This document shows, one piece after another, positions 33,255-42,774 of a DNA stretch of 64,000 nucleotides. Source of the DNA: Micromonospora sp. WMMD980 (lineage in GTDB: Bacteria; Actinomycetota; Actinomycetes; Mycobacteriales; Micromonosporaceae); NCBI RefSeq assembly GCF_029626035.1, contig NZ_JARUBE010000003.1, positions 4,588,001 to 4,652,000 of the forward strand. Reading direction: 5' to 3'. Positions within the stretch are counted from its first letter, which is position 1; every line of letters starts with the position of its first letter. A model generated the notes under the pieces. That model had not been told where the DNA came from. It saw only the letters and a list, made by a program, of their open reading frames with translations, and searched no databases. The position numbers and the translations under genes were made by a program.

Positions 33255-34769
33255 CTAAGCCTCGGGGGTCACTTCCGCGCTCAACTCACGCAAAGCACGC
33301 TGATCAAGTTTACCGTTCTGTGTGAGCGGCAGCCGGTCTACTCGGACATACTTGCTGGGCACGATGTGCAACGGCAGCGCCTGCCTGCACCAGTTGCGCA
33401 ACTCGGAGTCGTCCGGGCCGGTGCCCTCTCGGAGAACGTAGTACGCCACCAACCGCTCGATCCCAGCCGCGCCCGCCGACACGATGACGGCCGAACTGGC
33501 CACAGCGCTGTGGGCATTCAACCGCTCCTCGATCTCCACTGGCTCGACCCGGTAGCCGCGAAGCTTGAACTGTCGGTCTTGCCTACCCAGGAAATCGAGC
33601 CCTCCGTCGGGCAGGACACGCGCCATGTCGCCCGTCCGGTACATCCGCAGCCGACGGCCGTTGACTGTCCGCCATTCGAAACGTTCGGCCGTCAAGTCCG
33701 GTCGGTTGAGGTAGCCCCGCGCCATACCCGGAGTGGTGAAGAAAAGGCCACCTGCCACACCCACCGGCACCGTCTCGCCCGAGTCGTCGAGCACGAACGT
33801 TTCCGCATCGAAGATCGGCCGACCGATCGAGATGACATGGGGAACCTCGGTCATGAGACAGGCCGTGATGTCCTGGACTGCCTCGGTCGGACCGTATACA
33901 TTCAACAGCGGCACCGAACTGTGCGCGAACCAGTGGCGCACCAGTGACATGGTGAGCGCTTCGCCACCGCTGCGCAGCAACCGCAACGGTGGCCCGAGCC
34001 GAGCGATCGACGCGTCATCTCGTTGGGTCAGATATCTGATCATCGAAGGCGTCAACCACAAAACCGTCACACCCTGATCACTGATGTACTTCACAAGCTG
34101 CGCGGCACTGTACTGCCGGCCCTTGAGAACGACCCGGCCACCGGAAACCAGCGGCGCGAAAATCTGCCCGATAGAAGACGCGAATGACAGAGACGAAAAT
34201 TGAAATACGACGTCGTCCTGGGCCAACCCGAATAGCCGCGCTGTCTTGGTCGCGTTGTCCCGCAGCGCATCCTGCTCGATCTCCACACCTTTCGGCTCAC
34301 CAGTGGAGCCGGAGGTGTATATGATGTACGCCAGATCTGATCCCGCGTACGACGCATCCGGATCATCTCGAGGTGAATCCGCCAAGCTCGCATCGGACCA
34401 GTTCAGAACGACCTCGCTCGGGCCATGCTCGCCGAACCGTCCCTTCGCGCGCTCCTGGGTCACAAGGAACGCCGCGCCGGAGTCCCGCAGCATCAACTGA
34501 AGCCGTTCGGTCGGATATTCGGGATCCAAGGGAACGCAACAGCCGCCAGCCTTCAGCACGCCCAGCAACGCGACCACCGCGTCGCTACCGCGATCGACAT
34601 GCACTCCCACCGGTGAGGACGATCCGATTCCATTCTTCAACAGCAGATGCGCCAACTGGTTCGCGCGCTCGTTCAACTCACCGTAGGACAGGGCCTCACC
34701 TTCCGCTGACAGTGCCATACGCTCGGGATGCGCCACCACACGTCGCTGAAATATCTCCACAAGGTTCAT
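33255..34769 (-). CDS. NRPS-type adenylation domain, truncated by an IS end
   Basis: A 504-residue adenylation domain. Core motifs are A3 YIIYTSGSTGEPKG, A5 NVYGPTEA, A7 YRTGDMARVLPDG, A8 FKLRGYRVEPVEIE and A10 NGKLDQRAL. In A4 (FSSLSFASS) the Asp that normally holds the substrate alpha-amino group is Ala, suggesting a substrate that is not an ordinary alpha-amino acid. The ORF stops a few residues after A10, where a carrier domain normally begins, and the last base of its TAG is the first base of the IS terminal repeat. The start at 34769 has GGGGGC upstream. It is probably a fragment of a longer NRPS gene. Confidence 0.85.
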   Translation of the reverse strand: MNLVEIFQRRVVAHPERMALSAEGEALSYGELNERANQLAHLLLKNGIGSSSPVGVHVDRGSDAVVALLGVLKAGGCCVPLDPEYPTERLQLMLRDSGAAFLVTQERAKGRFGEHGPSEVVLNWSDASLADSPRDDPDASYAGSDLAYIIYTSGSTGEPKGVEIEQDALRDNATKTARLFGLAQDDVVFQFSSLSFASSIGQIFAPLVSGGRVVLKGRQYSAAQLVKYISDQGVTVLWLTPSMIRYLTQRDDASIARLGPPLRLLRSGGEALTMSLVRHWFAHSSVPLLNVYGPTEAVQDITACLMTEVPHVISIGRPIFDAETFVLDDSGETVPVGVAGGLFFTTPGMARGYLNRPDLTAERFEWRTVNGRRLRMYRTGDMARVLPDGGLDFLGRQDRQFKLRGYRVEPVEIEERLNAHSAVASSAVIVSAGAAGIERLVAYYVLREGTGPDDSELRNWCRQALPLHIVPSKYVRVDRLPLTQNGKLDQRALRELSAEVTPEA

Positions 34770-34889
34770 CGAAAGCCCCCGAGGTGCCAAGAGTCAGAAC
34801 AGTGCGAGTCGACAATTACCCCCGACGGTTTGAATCGACAAGCGTCTGCCCGATACTATCACTGGCTGCTATGTATGAGGGTGTCAGTG

Positions 34890-36220
34890 CAGGGCCCCGG
34901 CAAAGTCGTAACGGTGTCCGACTTGTGAGGCTTGGGGTAGAAGCGCCGTTGGTGGTGGCAGCAAGGCGGGCATGACCGGCTCAGAAGATCATCAAGGTTC
35001 TCTACGCCATGCTGATCGCCCGAAGTGAGTCATGCCCGCGCTGCCATCATCGCTGATCTCGTCCCTGTCCTGCGCACCGGCTCTGACCGTTGCCGAAACC
35101 GCTGGTGGGCTGCCCGAAGCGCTCGCTGGTCTGCCTGATCCACGGGCCCGGCGAGGTGTCCGGCATCGGCTGACGGTCGTGGTCACCGCAGCCGTGTGTG
35201 CTGTGGTCGCCGGCTACCGCTCGTACGCCGCGATCGCCGAATGGGTCGCCGACGTGCCGGCCACGACGGCTCTCGCCCTGGGCATGCCTGCCGACCGGCG
35301 CCCGTCGGAGGCGATGATCCGCCGGCTGTTACAGGCCATGGACCCGCAGCTACTGACCGCGGCGATCAGTGTCTGGCTCGCCGGCCGGGCCACCGCCACC
35401 ACCTCAACGGCCGGCCGGGCGATCGCCGTCGACGGCAAGACCCTGCGCGGCTCCCGCACCACCGACACCCCTGCCCGGCACGTGATGACCGCCTGCGACC
35501 AGGCCACCGGTGTGGTCCTGGCCAGCATCGACGTCGACGGCAAGACCAACGAGATCACCCGGTTCGCGCCGCTGCTCGACCAGATCAGCGACCTGCGCGA
35601 CACGGTGATCACCGCCGACGCCCTGCACTGCCAACGCGAGCATGTCGACTACCTCGCCGAGCGCGGCGCGCACTGGATCCTGACCGTCAAAGGCAACCAA
35701 CCCCACCTGCACGCCCAGCTCACCGCACTGCCCTGGCGGGCAGTCCCCGACGCCACCCGCGACACCGACCGCGGACACGGCCGCCGCGAGATCCGCAGCT
35801 GCAAGATCCTGACGATCTCCACCGGCATCGACTTCCCGCACGCCGCCCAAGCCATCCAGATCCGCCGCCGCAGACGCCGCCTCGACCAGCCGAAACGCTT
35901 CACCACCGAGACCGTCTACGCCATCACCGACCTCCGCGTCCACCAGGCAAAACCAGCACAACTGGCAGCGTGGACCCGCGAGCACTGGTCGATCGAGAAC
36001 AAGGTCCACTGGGTCCGCGACGTCACCTACGACGAGGACCGCAGCCAGATCCGCACCGGCACCGGACCCGAGGTCATGGCCGCTCTACGCAACGCCGCGA
36101 TCGGCGCACTCCGCACCGCTGGCGTCACCAACATCGCCGCCGCCAACCGGCATCACGCCCGCGACAGCATCCGCCCGCTGGCACTGCTCGGCATCACCTG
36201 ACGACTTTGCCGGGGCCCTG
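34890..36220 (+). mobile_element. ISAs1-family insertion sequence, copy 1 (1331 bp)
   Basis: The ends are CAGGGCCCCGGCAAAGTCGT and its inverted counterpart ACGACTTTGCCGGGGCCCTG. The flanks GGTGTCAGTG and GGTGTCAGGG form a 10-bp target duplication with one mismatch. It inserted upstream of the adenylation-domain gene. A second copy of the same length lies inverted at 43895-45225. Confidence 0.9.
35032..36201 (+). CDS. ISAs1-family transposase (copy 1)
   Basis: A 389-residue DDE transposase. The N-terminal DUF4338-like/helical part holds [15 protein letters not shown]. The catalytic core has [12 protein letters not shown] (first Asp), [11 protein letters not shown] (second Asp) and [22 protein letters not shown] (Glu). 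It is identical to the protein of the inverted copy at 43914-45083. Both are full length, so the element is probably active or recently so. Confidence 0.92.
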   Translation: MPALPSSLISSLSCAPALTVAETAGGLPEALAGLPDPRARRGVRHRLTVVVTAAVCAVVAGYRSYAAIAEWVADVPATTALALGMPADRRPSEAMIRRLLQAMDPQLLTAAISVWLAGRATATTSTAGRAIAVDGKTLRGSRTTDTPARHVMTACDQATGVVLASIDVDGKTNEITRFAPLLDQISDLRDTVITADALHCQREHVDYLAERGAHWILTVKGNQPHLHAQLTALPWRAVPDATRDTDRGHGRREIRSCKILTISTGIDFPHAAQAIQIRRRRRRLDQPKRFTTETVYAITDLRVHQAKPAQLAAWTREHWSIENKVHWVRDVTYDEDRSQIRTGTGPEVMAALRNAAIGALRTAGVTNIAAANRHHARDSIRPLALLGIT

Positions 36221-36292
36221 GGTGTCAGGGACAGCACCGCCGACGCGTCTTGACAAGTAGGTTTGGCGTTGGTCGGGGATCGGTGGGAGCGC

Positions 36293-36436
36293 ATGGTCCG
36301 GCTCGCCGACCGGTACGCCGCCGCGTTCGTGCCGTTCACCCTGCTGCTGGCCGGGCTCGCCTGGCTGCTGTCCGGCCAGTTCCTCCGGACCGTGGCGGTG
36401 CTGGTGGTGGCCACCATGAAACGAAGCGTGCGCTGA
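36293..36436 (+). pseudogene. Heavy-metal P-type ATPase fragment
   Basis: Forty-seven codons (RLADRYAAAFVPFTLLLAGLA...TVAVLVVAT) match the membrane segment just before the CPC metal-binding motif of CopA/ZntA-type pumps. Coding breaks exactly where CPC should follow (VVAT, then MKRSVR and a stop). Confidence 0.7.
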
Positions 36437-36757
36437 CTTACTCGGCGGGCCTCGCCTTAGGCTGAGGGCTGACTGCGTCGGTCACTGCCGTCGGCGCGGG
36501 CCGCCGGGTTCCGGGCTGAGCGAGCGCACATCGTGATCTTCGATGATGTGCGCGGTGTGTGCTCTCCAGCGGATGCCAACCCGGGTCAGCGGGTACCAAC
36601 GCGGGTCACCGCAACCAACCGCTGGTCGCAAACCGGGGTTCGTGTGCTCGAGCTGTGGTCCTGGCTTGGGCAAACGGGTGTCCGGGGAACGTAGGTGAAC
36701 GCGGGCCACTCCCTGCCACCCCAGGTGAACCCCCAGGTCGCTAGACTAGGCCCTCGC
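36437..36757. other. Intergenic region upstream of the tRNA fragment
   Basis: About 320 bp without a convincing gene. The last 40 bp lead into the tRNA 5' half and may hold its promoter (for example around GCTAGACT). Nothing else is recognisable. Confidence 0.4.
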
Positions 36758-36795
36758 GCCCTCGTAGCTCAGGGGATAGAGCATCGGTTTCCTAA
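36758..36795 (+). tRNA. 5' half of a tRNA-Arg(CCT) gene (truncated)
   Basis: Thirty-eight bases give the acceptor 5' strand GCCCTCG, a D arm (GCTC...GAGC) and the anticodon stem with loop TTCCTAA, i.e. positions 1-38 with anticodon CCT. After the loop the sequence diverges, so no anticodon 3' strand, T arm or acceptor 3' strand follows. The missing part matches the fragment at 21383-21417 on the other strand. Confidence 0.75.
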
Positions 36796-36870
36796 GACGA
36801 CGCTCTATCTGCATCCAGAGGCTCACTACCTGCGGCTTCCTATTCCTTGTCCATATTAGTGGGTCGCAGA

Positions 36871-36955
36871 CGGGCGTTGCTGTGCTCGCTTGCCGAAGAT
36901 CAGCAGGACAGGCGTAAGCCCTGCTCAGGACCTTCTTCGGCCGTGGGACGCGTCC
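36871..36955. repeat. Direct repeat X left of the OLD-nuclease module
   Basis: About 85 bp very similar to 43786-43873 (shared run GTTGCTGTGCTCGCTTGCCG plus AGATCAGC, then ACAGGCGTAAG and CTGCTCAG). The two copies are direct repeats that bracket a 6.9-kb segment. Function is unknown. Confidence 0.65.
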
Positions 36956-37093
36956 CTTGCCGAGATCCCGTGAAGTTGCCGCGCCGCGTCAGTTTACGGT
37001 GCCGCAAGAGCTCGGGTCAGCAGCGTGGCGAGCTTGGCTGCGCGTGCCAAGTGGTGCTGACCGACCCAGGCAATTCACTGAGCGGCGTTGGGG

Positions 37094-39502
37094 CTAATAG
37101 CCGGGGCCGATGTCAATGTCGGGGTCCTGGTTGGCGAGGCGTTCCTGGCGAGTGAGGTCTTCAAGCCGTTGCCGGAAAGCCGGGAAATCGCTGATGTTCC
37201 TCGTCGGGTCAGTGCGGAGTGAGAAGTCTCGCCGTAGCGCCGTGATCTTGATTCTGAGGCCGTCGTGGGCTGCGGAGTCGTCGAGGCTGCTCTCGATCTC
37301 GCGCAGGCGGCTGTCGGCGACAGTGCGACTTGCGCCGTCTTGATAGTCGTCGAGAAATCCGCGGACGATGCGTCCCATGCGCTTCTCGCGACGGCGTTGG
37401 GTTTCGCTGACCGCGGCGTCTTCGAGCAGGTCGGTCAGGTCGCTCAAGAGCGCGATGAAGTTGTCCTCCAGGGTCTTAACCTCTGCTGGGCGTCGACCGT
37501 CACGTGGGATGTGGTTGAGATAACTGACAACTTCGCGGGCGAAGCCGACCTTGTCGATATTCGCGTCGAAGGCCTCGGCGAAGCTGTCCTTCAGGCAATC
37601 CCACAACGAGCGGCCTGATTCGAGTCTTGTCTTGAGGCCCGTTTCCTTCAGTTTGGCGGCGTCCTCGTCACCGAGTCCTAGCAGACGGGTGGCGTAGTTC
37701 CGCGCGGCGTAGACCGCAATGCGTGCAGGGACAAGATCCTCGATCTCGGTCACGTCCCCGGACTTGGTCGAAGCGGCCACCTTGATGTCATCGGGTGCCG
37801 ATGCTGCGCGATTGGCAGCCCAGGTGTCCAGGCAAACGACGAACTTCGGGTCGAGGACCGGTTTGCGGTTCGCCTCGCTGCGCCTCAGTTTGCCGACGGC
37901 CCTTCGGCCGGCGTCGTCACCGTCGAGGAGCGCTACGCACGGGGGCTTGATCGGGTCGCGGCCGCGGGCGAGGTAGGCGATGTAGGGGACGCTGTCGGCG
38001 CTGCCGGCGGGCACGATCGTGACTTCGTTGAGGTCCAGCATCCGGGCGACGTCGGGCCGCCGGACGCGCAGCGCGTTGGACATCCCGGCCAGCATCACTT
38101 GGTCGGCGGATCCTTCGACGATGAGGTTCTTGCCACCGATGAAGGCGGTCTCGGCCACGTAGCTGCCCAGGGAGGAGCGCAGGGGCTCGTAGTGGGTGCG
38201 GGCGACGTCCCTGACTACGCGGGTGCCTTCTTCTTGAGCTCCCTTGTCGAGGACCCGCAGTCGATCCGCGGCGTTCTTGTTGATCAAGAAGGGTGAGTGG
38301 GTGACATAGATGACCTGGTCCGTCCGGCGTCGGTCGTCGGGAATCGCGAAGTTCTCCAGCACGCGCAGGAGGTCCTGCTGGCCGGAGTTCGACAGGTAGG
38401 CGTCGGGTTCATCCATGAGCAGGATCTCGTCGCGGTCCTCGGCCGGCCGGTGGGCCCGGAGCTGAACGAAGTAGGCGAGGAAGTGCGTCAGACCCCGGCT
38501 GCGTTCGCCGAAGGAGTACTCCGCCCCGGTGCGGTCGCGGATGGTGAACACGAGCTCCCGCTCACGAGTGGTGACGCGGAGTTTGAAGTCGTTGTCCTGG
38601 CTCCACCAGCGTGAGAGGTTGAGGTGTCGCGCCAAGCTCTCATTGATCTTGCCCTCAAGGCCACTGACTTCGCCCTCCTTGCCTTCGTTGATGGCCTTCT
38701 GGAGCTCCTTGAAGATGCTCTCGTCGATGCGGGCGACATCGACGAGCAGTTTCTTGGCTAGGGCTTGTGCGTTACGTTGAAGTGCTTGCTCGCGGCTGTC
38801 CGCCGTCGAGGTCGGGCGACGGAAGAACGACCACAACCGCCGGCCCCACGCCGTTGTGTCGGCGTCGTCGTCGGCATCAATTTGCTCGGCGGCTTCCAGG
38901 AACTCACCACGGAGGCGGCGGTCAGCGAGGTTGCCCAGCCGGCCACCCCAGAGCGACGCGATCGGCACGCTGTCGGGAACGGCGATGCTGGTGGAGAACC
39001 GTAATACCTGCGGCAAGATGCCTTCGAGCGCCTTCACCTCGGCCGGGTCGTCAAGCTCGACGATGGTCTCGTCCGCCACGATGAAGGGAGGCCCTTCCCC
39101 GGGCCGCATGAACAGGAACGTCTCGCCTACCGCCCTGGTCACGTCGAGTGTCGCCAGCAACTCGGACTCCGCCTGCCGGGTGACCATGAAGACGGCGCCC
39201 ACGTCAGGTATCCGGACTTCGTCGGTCTCGACCGAGAACAGCTGCGAGTAGCGACAGAAGTCGCTACGCGTCACCTCGCGCTCACCCATGACGCACTCGA
39301 TGGCGTCCAGCAGGTGGCTCTTGCCCGACTCGTTTGCTCCGACGATCGCGGTGATCTGGGGGTCGACGTCGAGGCGCACATGGGGATACCAGCCCTCCGG
39401 CAGGATCTCCCACGTCGCACGCTGAGCCTTTTCGTTCGCGCGGCGCTCATAGTCGAAGTTGAAGGACTTGAAAAACCTGACGTACACCCGCGTGAGGCGC
39501 AC
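37094..39502 (-). CDS. OLD-family ATP-dependent endonuclease (AAA plus TOPRIM)
   Basis: An 802-residue protein. The GTG at 39500-39502 has GAGGAGGG just upstream. The N-terminal half is an ABC-type ATPase: Walker A VGANESGKSH, signature-like FGERSRGLTHFLAYF, Walker B EILLMDEPDAYLS, followed by VIYVTHSPFLI. The C-terminal half is a TOPRIM nuclease: NLIVEGSADQ (catalytic Glu) and VALLDGDDAG (DxD). OLD nucleases act in phage defence, alone or with a UvrD-like partner as in Gabija. No GajB-like helicase is adjacent, so it is a stand-alone (class 1-like) member. Confidence 0.85.
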   Translation of the reverse strand: MRLTRVYVRFFKSFNFDYERRANEKAQRATWEILPEGWYPHVRLDVDPQITAIVGANESGKSHLLDAIECVMGEREVTRSDFCRYSQLFSVETDEVRIPDVGAVFMVTRQAESELLATLDVTRAVGETFLFMRPGEGPPFIVADETIVELDDPAEVKALEGILPQVLRFSTSIAVPDSVPIASLWGGRLGNLADRRLRGEFLEAAEQIDADDDADTTAWGRRLWSFFRRPTSTADSREQALQRNAQALAKKLLVDVARIDESIFKELQKAINEGKEGEVSGLEGKINESLARHLNLSRWWSQDNDFKLRVTTRERELVFTIRDRTGAEYSFGERSRGLTHFLAYFVQLRAHRPAEDRDEILLMDEPDAYLSNSGQQDLLRVLENFAIPDDRRRTDQVIYVTHSPFLINKNAADRLRVLDKGAQEEGTRVVRDVARTHYEPLRSSLGSYVAETAFIGGKNLIVEGSADQVMLAGMSNALRVRRPDVARMLDLNEVTIVPAGSADSVPYIAYLARGRDPIKPPCVALLDGDDAGRRAVGKLRRSEANRKPVLDPKFVVCLDTWAANRAASAPDDIKVAASTKSGDVTEIEDLVPARIAVYAARNYATRLLGLGDEDAAKLKETGLKTRLESGRSLWDCLKDSFAEAFDANIDKVGFAREVVSYLNHIPRDGRRPAEVKTLEDNFIALLSDLTDLLEDAAVSETQRRREKRMGRIVRGFLDDYQDGASRTVADSRLREIESSLDDSAAHDGLRIKITALRRDFSLRTDPTRNISDFPAFRQRLEDLTRQERLANQDPDIDIGPGY

Positions 39503-40294
39503 CGGCCCTCCTCGGCATCCCATGTCGCCTGGCACCACACGCCAGCCACGTACGAGGAACCTAGCCGGGGCGTACGACAGAAGGGCAGAGCTGCCCGTCT
39601 CGGGCCCCGCCGGATCGATACGTGGTCGATACGTGGCAGCGTGTCCCGACTCTGCCCGGTCGGGCGGGTGCATAGGCTTGCGGCGGAGGTATGGGCGGCG
39701 CGGCGCCGGGTACGAAGCCGTGGGTGGCAAGCTGGAGTGGGACGGGGCTGAGGAGCTCGGCGAAGAGCCCTCGTTGCAGCGCGCGGCGTTGGAATTTGGG
39801 GTGCTTCGATTAGTCGGCCGCGATCGGTTCATCCGGGGTGTAGTGGTGCAGCCGGACCTGCGGCAAGGCAGTTGACAGAGAAAGCTTGGCCCGGCCCGGT
39901 TGGCTTGTGCGAGCGCCGCGGACTGGCGAATGACTGTGGCGCCGGTCTGCTTGTGTACACCGATGCCCGCCTTGCTGGACAAAGGTGCGTAAGCCGCAAA
40001 TAAGGAACCCTGGCCGACTTCCAGAGTAGGTGTGGCTGAGGCACCGGAACGCCGGCCATGCCGACACCAACGTTGGTGCTCGGGGATCCCTCGGTCGTGC
40101 CCCCGCCTACGGAGGCTGAGGACAACGAGGGGCTTGGCCCTTGAGGCAGTCCCAGCACCTTCCGGCAGCCTGGGCCCCCGTTGGTTAAGTCCTCTTTGCT
40201 GAACACTCAGACATATTCTCAGGGCCGGTGGGGATACAGGAGCGGAGACGAATAAACCGCCAGGCTATGAACGAGATTAGGAGGGATAACAGCC
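39503..40294. other. About 790 bp with no recognisable gene
   Basis: The open frames here lack protein-like composition and consistent codon use, and no RNA gene, repeat or transposase fragment stands out. The last 20 bp hold the AGGAGG site of the small gene that follows. Confidence 0.4.
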
Positions 40295-40483
40295 ATGAGC
40301 GAGAAGTCCTGGACAGTTGAGCAGCTTCGCGCTGAGGTTGAGCGTTACGAGCGGGCGATTCGCCAAGCTGACATGACCGAGGATACGGTGGAATCGTATG
40401 TGAGCCGGGCAAACCGATTCATCTCTTGGCTTGGTCATGACTGGAAACCCTATCGCAATGAATATCAGCACTTGCACAAGTGA
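40295..40483 (+). CDS. Small conserved protein, integrase SAM-like domain (62 aa)
   Basis: Begins MSEKSWTVEQLRAEVERYER and contains AIRQADMTEDTVESYVSRANRFISWL, a pattern like the N-terminal SAM-like, DNA-core-binding domain of tyrosine recombinases. A strong AGGAGGG site precedes the ATG. No catalytic domain follows, so it is not an integrase by itself. It may be a small DNA-binding protein of the island or the stump of a recombinase. Confidence 0.65.
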   Translation: MSEKSWTVEQLRAEVERYERAIRQADMTEDTVESYVSRANRFISWLGHDWKPYRNEYQHLHK

Positions 40484-40494
40484 CATTCCGAGTG

Positions 40495-40720
40495 CCACGG
40501 ATCCTGGGGCGCGCGGTACGCGGTGTTCCGCCACTGGCGCCGCGATGGGAACTGGGCGAAGATTCTTGACCGCGTGACAGGCGGTGGCCGACGTGGCTGG
40601 GCCGATCACCTGGGACATGTCGGCGGTGCCTGTCACGCCTGCGTCGACAGTATCTCCCCCGGCGGGCATCCTGCCGAGGGTGCGGACATGGACGGGTCGT
40701 ACGACAGGTTCGGGCGCGGC
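40495..40720 (+). pseudogene. IS5-type transposase remnant, frameshifted
   Basis: One frame reads VFRHWRRDGNWAKILDRV, and a neighbouring frame continues ADVAGPITWDMSAV. Together these resemble the region before the first catalytic Asp of actinobacterial IS5-type transposases. The reading frame is broken and the catalytic core is absent. Confidence 0.5.
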
Positions 40721-41100
40721 GGCGCTATCGGCGTTACAAGTTCTCCGCCAGTTGGGCGCGGATATTCGTTGCCGATCCAGTTCGAGGGTGGCTGACCAAC
40801 GCGCCAGGCTCGTGGGAGGACGTTGTCATCTGCTCGGACGGGCCGGCGGCCGCGGCCATCGACAGGACGGAAATCTCAGACACGAAGTGGAACTTGCGTC
40901 TAGCGCACCAGGGCGGTAGGCAACCGGGTCGGACCGCCTCACCAGCCGCCGCCCTGGGTGATCGGCGCTGTGCTACCAGCGGCGTGGGAGTGAGCTCCAG
41001 GAAGAGCTTCAGTGGGCGCCGGTTCGGTCGCTTGCTCCGACCGGGATGCCATTACAGCCGTGTCCAGCTCCATCGAGTACGCCGTGCCCCTTACTGTCGG

Positions 41101-42636
41101 GTGGTGCAGCGATGGGATTCGCTCAATGAGCGGCAGCTCGACCTGCTTCGCCGGATCCACGGCGGTGATGACCTCAGCGGCCCGGATAGCGTCGAGTACC
41201 GCCGGTCGGCGCGTGCGCTCCAGGACCGGGGCTTGGTGACGGTGACACGCAAGGCAGGGGTGTGGAGGGCGTGCTCTACCGACGCCGGCCGCTTCTACCT
41301 TGAGCATGGCCACCATCCCGATCATCCCGACCACCGTGCTTCCCTCCCGCGGTCCGAGACGCCGGCACTCGGCGGCATCGCCGGCGGCGCTTCGTCGGAG
41401 GACCTGCTGCGATCGGCTCGCGAACTGCTCGACCGCCTACAGCACGAGGGCGGCATGGTCCGTATCGAGAGTCCCGACAGTGGAACGCGGGCCCGGTACC
41501 GGCGGATTATTCACGCGTTCAAGCAGCAGGGACTTGTGCCATCGGGCCACCATCTGCGCCACACTGGCCGCGACGCCGGGGACATCGTCATCCGCCTCTA
41601 CGACGATGCAGGTCCGGACGAGACCGACTGGAACCGGATCCGGCTTAACACCCGACGTGTCACCACCGACCCGCATCTGGCGTTCAGCGCTCTCGAAGCC
41701 GATCCGACCAATCTCGCCGTCAGCCGGGACTCACTGCCCCGGGCGTTGCTGCTGATCAGGCAGCTCGCCGGCGAGGCGGCCCGGCGTGGGCACCGGCTCG
41801 GGGTCAACACCAAGGCGAAACACCCGCGGGTGTTCCTCCAGGCCGGGCAGGTCCGACGCACGGTCACCCTGACCGAGGAACGCGACCAGGTCCCGCACGA
41901 ACCCACCGCCGAGGAGTTGAAGGTGCTGCGCCTGCGGCCGTGGATGAAACCCGCGGAGTTCGACGTCGTCGACTCCGGCAGGCTCCGCTTGGAGATCGCC
42001 CGGGCCGGACACGACAACCGGGACACCTGGACCGACACCGCACGCGTACGTCTGGAACAGCGCGTCGCGCAGATCATCCAAGGGTTCGAGGCTGGCGTCA
42101 CCGCTGATGAACAGCAACGGCGGGCAGCCGAAGCCGCCCGGGAGAAGGTTGCGGCCGAGCACCGGCGGCGGCAGGAGGAAGCAGCGGCCGAGCGCAGACG
42201 GCAGGAGGAGGCCACCCTCGCGCAATGGCACGCCGCGATGGCCGACGCCCGCGTCCGGGCCGCGGACAACATCCGCGCGGAAACCTTCCGCAATGCCTAT
42301 CAGGCGTGGACCACCGCAGCCGGCATCCGCGCGTTCTGCACCGCCCTTGAACAAGCGGCCGAGGGGAGGACCGGCGCCGGCGGGTACCTCGCCAGCTGGG
42401 TCGCGTGGGGCAGGGCCGCCGCCGACCGGATCGACCCCATCCGCAGTCCCCGTGTGCTGGCTGACATCGACTACAACCCCGAACCCGGACCCGACGACCT
42501 GCGCCCGTTCCTCGGTGACTGGAGCCCCCACGGGCCACGCAAGGAGCACCGCCCTGATCACGACCGGCAGGCCCACGCCGGCATCCGCCGACAGGCCGAA
42601 TCGTGGCACCACGGGCTGCTCGACCACGGCGCCTGA
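41101..42636 (+). CDS. Conserved actinobacterial island protein with coiled coil
   Basis: Starts at GTG 41101 or 41104 (VVQRWDSLNERQLDLLRRI), giving ~511 residues. The N-terminal 60 residues look like a winged-helix/ANTAR-like small domain (RSARALQDRGLVTVTRKAGVW). The middle is unassigned. Residues ~335-380 form an Ala/Arg/Glu-rich coiled coil, and the end is helical. The frame stays open upstream but loses protein character. The type recurs in actinobacterial genomic islands, with unknown function. It is followed by a second conserved hypothetical. Confidence 0.7.
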   Translation: MVQRWDSLNERQLDLLRRIHGGDDLSGPDSVEYRRSARALQDRGLVTVTRKAGVWRACSTDAGRFYLEHGHHPDHPDHRASLPRSETPALGGIAGGASSEDLLRSARELLDRLQHEGGMVRIESPDSGTRARYRRIIHAFKQQGLVPSGHHLRHTGRDAGDIVIRLYDDAGPDETDWNRIRLNTRRVTTDPHLAFSALEADPTNLAVSRDSLPRALLLIRQLAGEAARRGHRLGVNTKAKHPRVFLQAGQVRRTVTLTEERDQVPHEPTAEELKVLRLRPWMKPAEFDVVDSGRLRLEIARAGHDNRDTWTDTARVRLEQRVAQIIQGFEAGVTADEQQRRAAEAAREKVAAEHRRRQEEAAAERRRQEEATLAQWHAAMADARVRAADNIRAETFRNAYQAWTTAAGIRAFCTALEQAAEGRTGAGGYLASWVAWGRAAADRIDPIRSPRVLADIDYNPEPGPDDLRPFLGDWSPHGPRKEHRPDHDRQAHAGIRRQAESWHHGLLDHGA

Positions 42637-42774
42637 AGGGCGTCGAGACCGCAACCGTCGCCACTCCGGCCGGATGCGCACGAGCCTGCGCCGGGACCTG
42701 CCGCCATCGCGGCGCGAACCGCCAGCACGACCCGGTACCACGCAACAAGTGACGCTTACCCGAAGGACGGCTGG

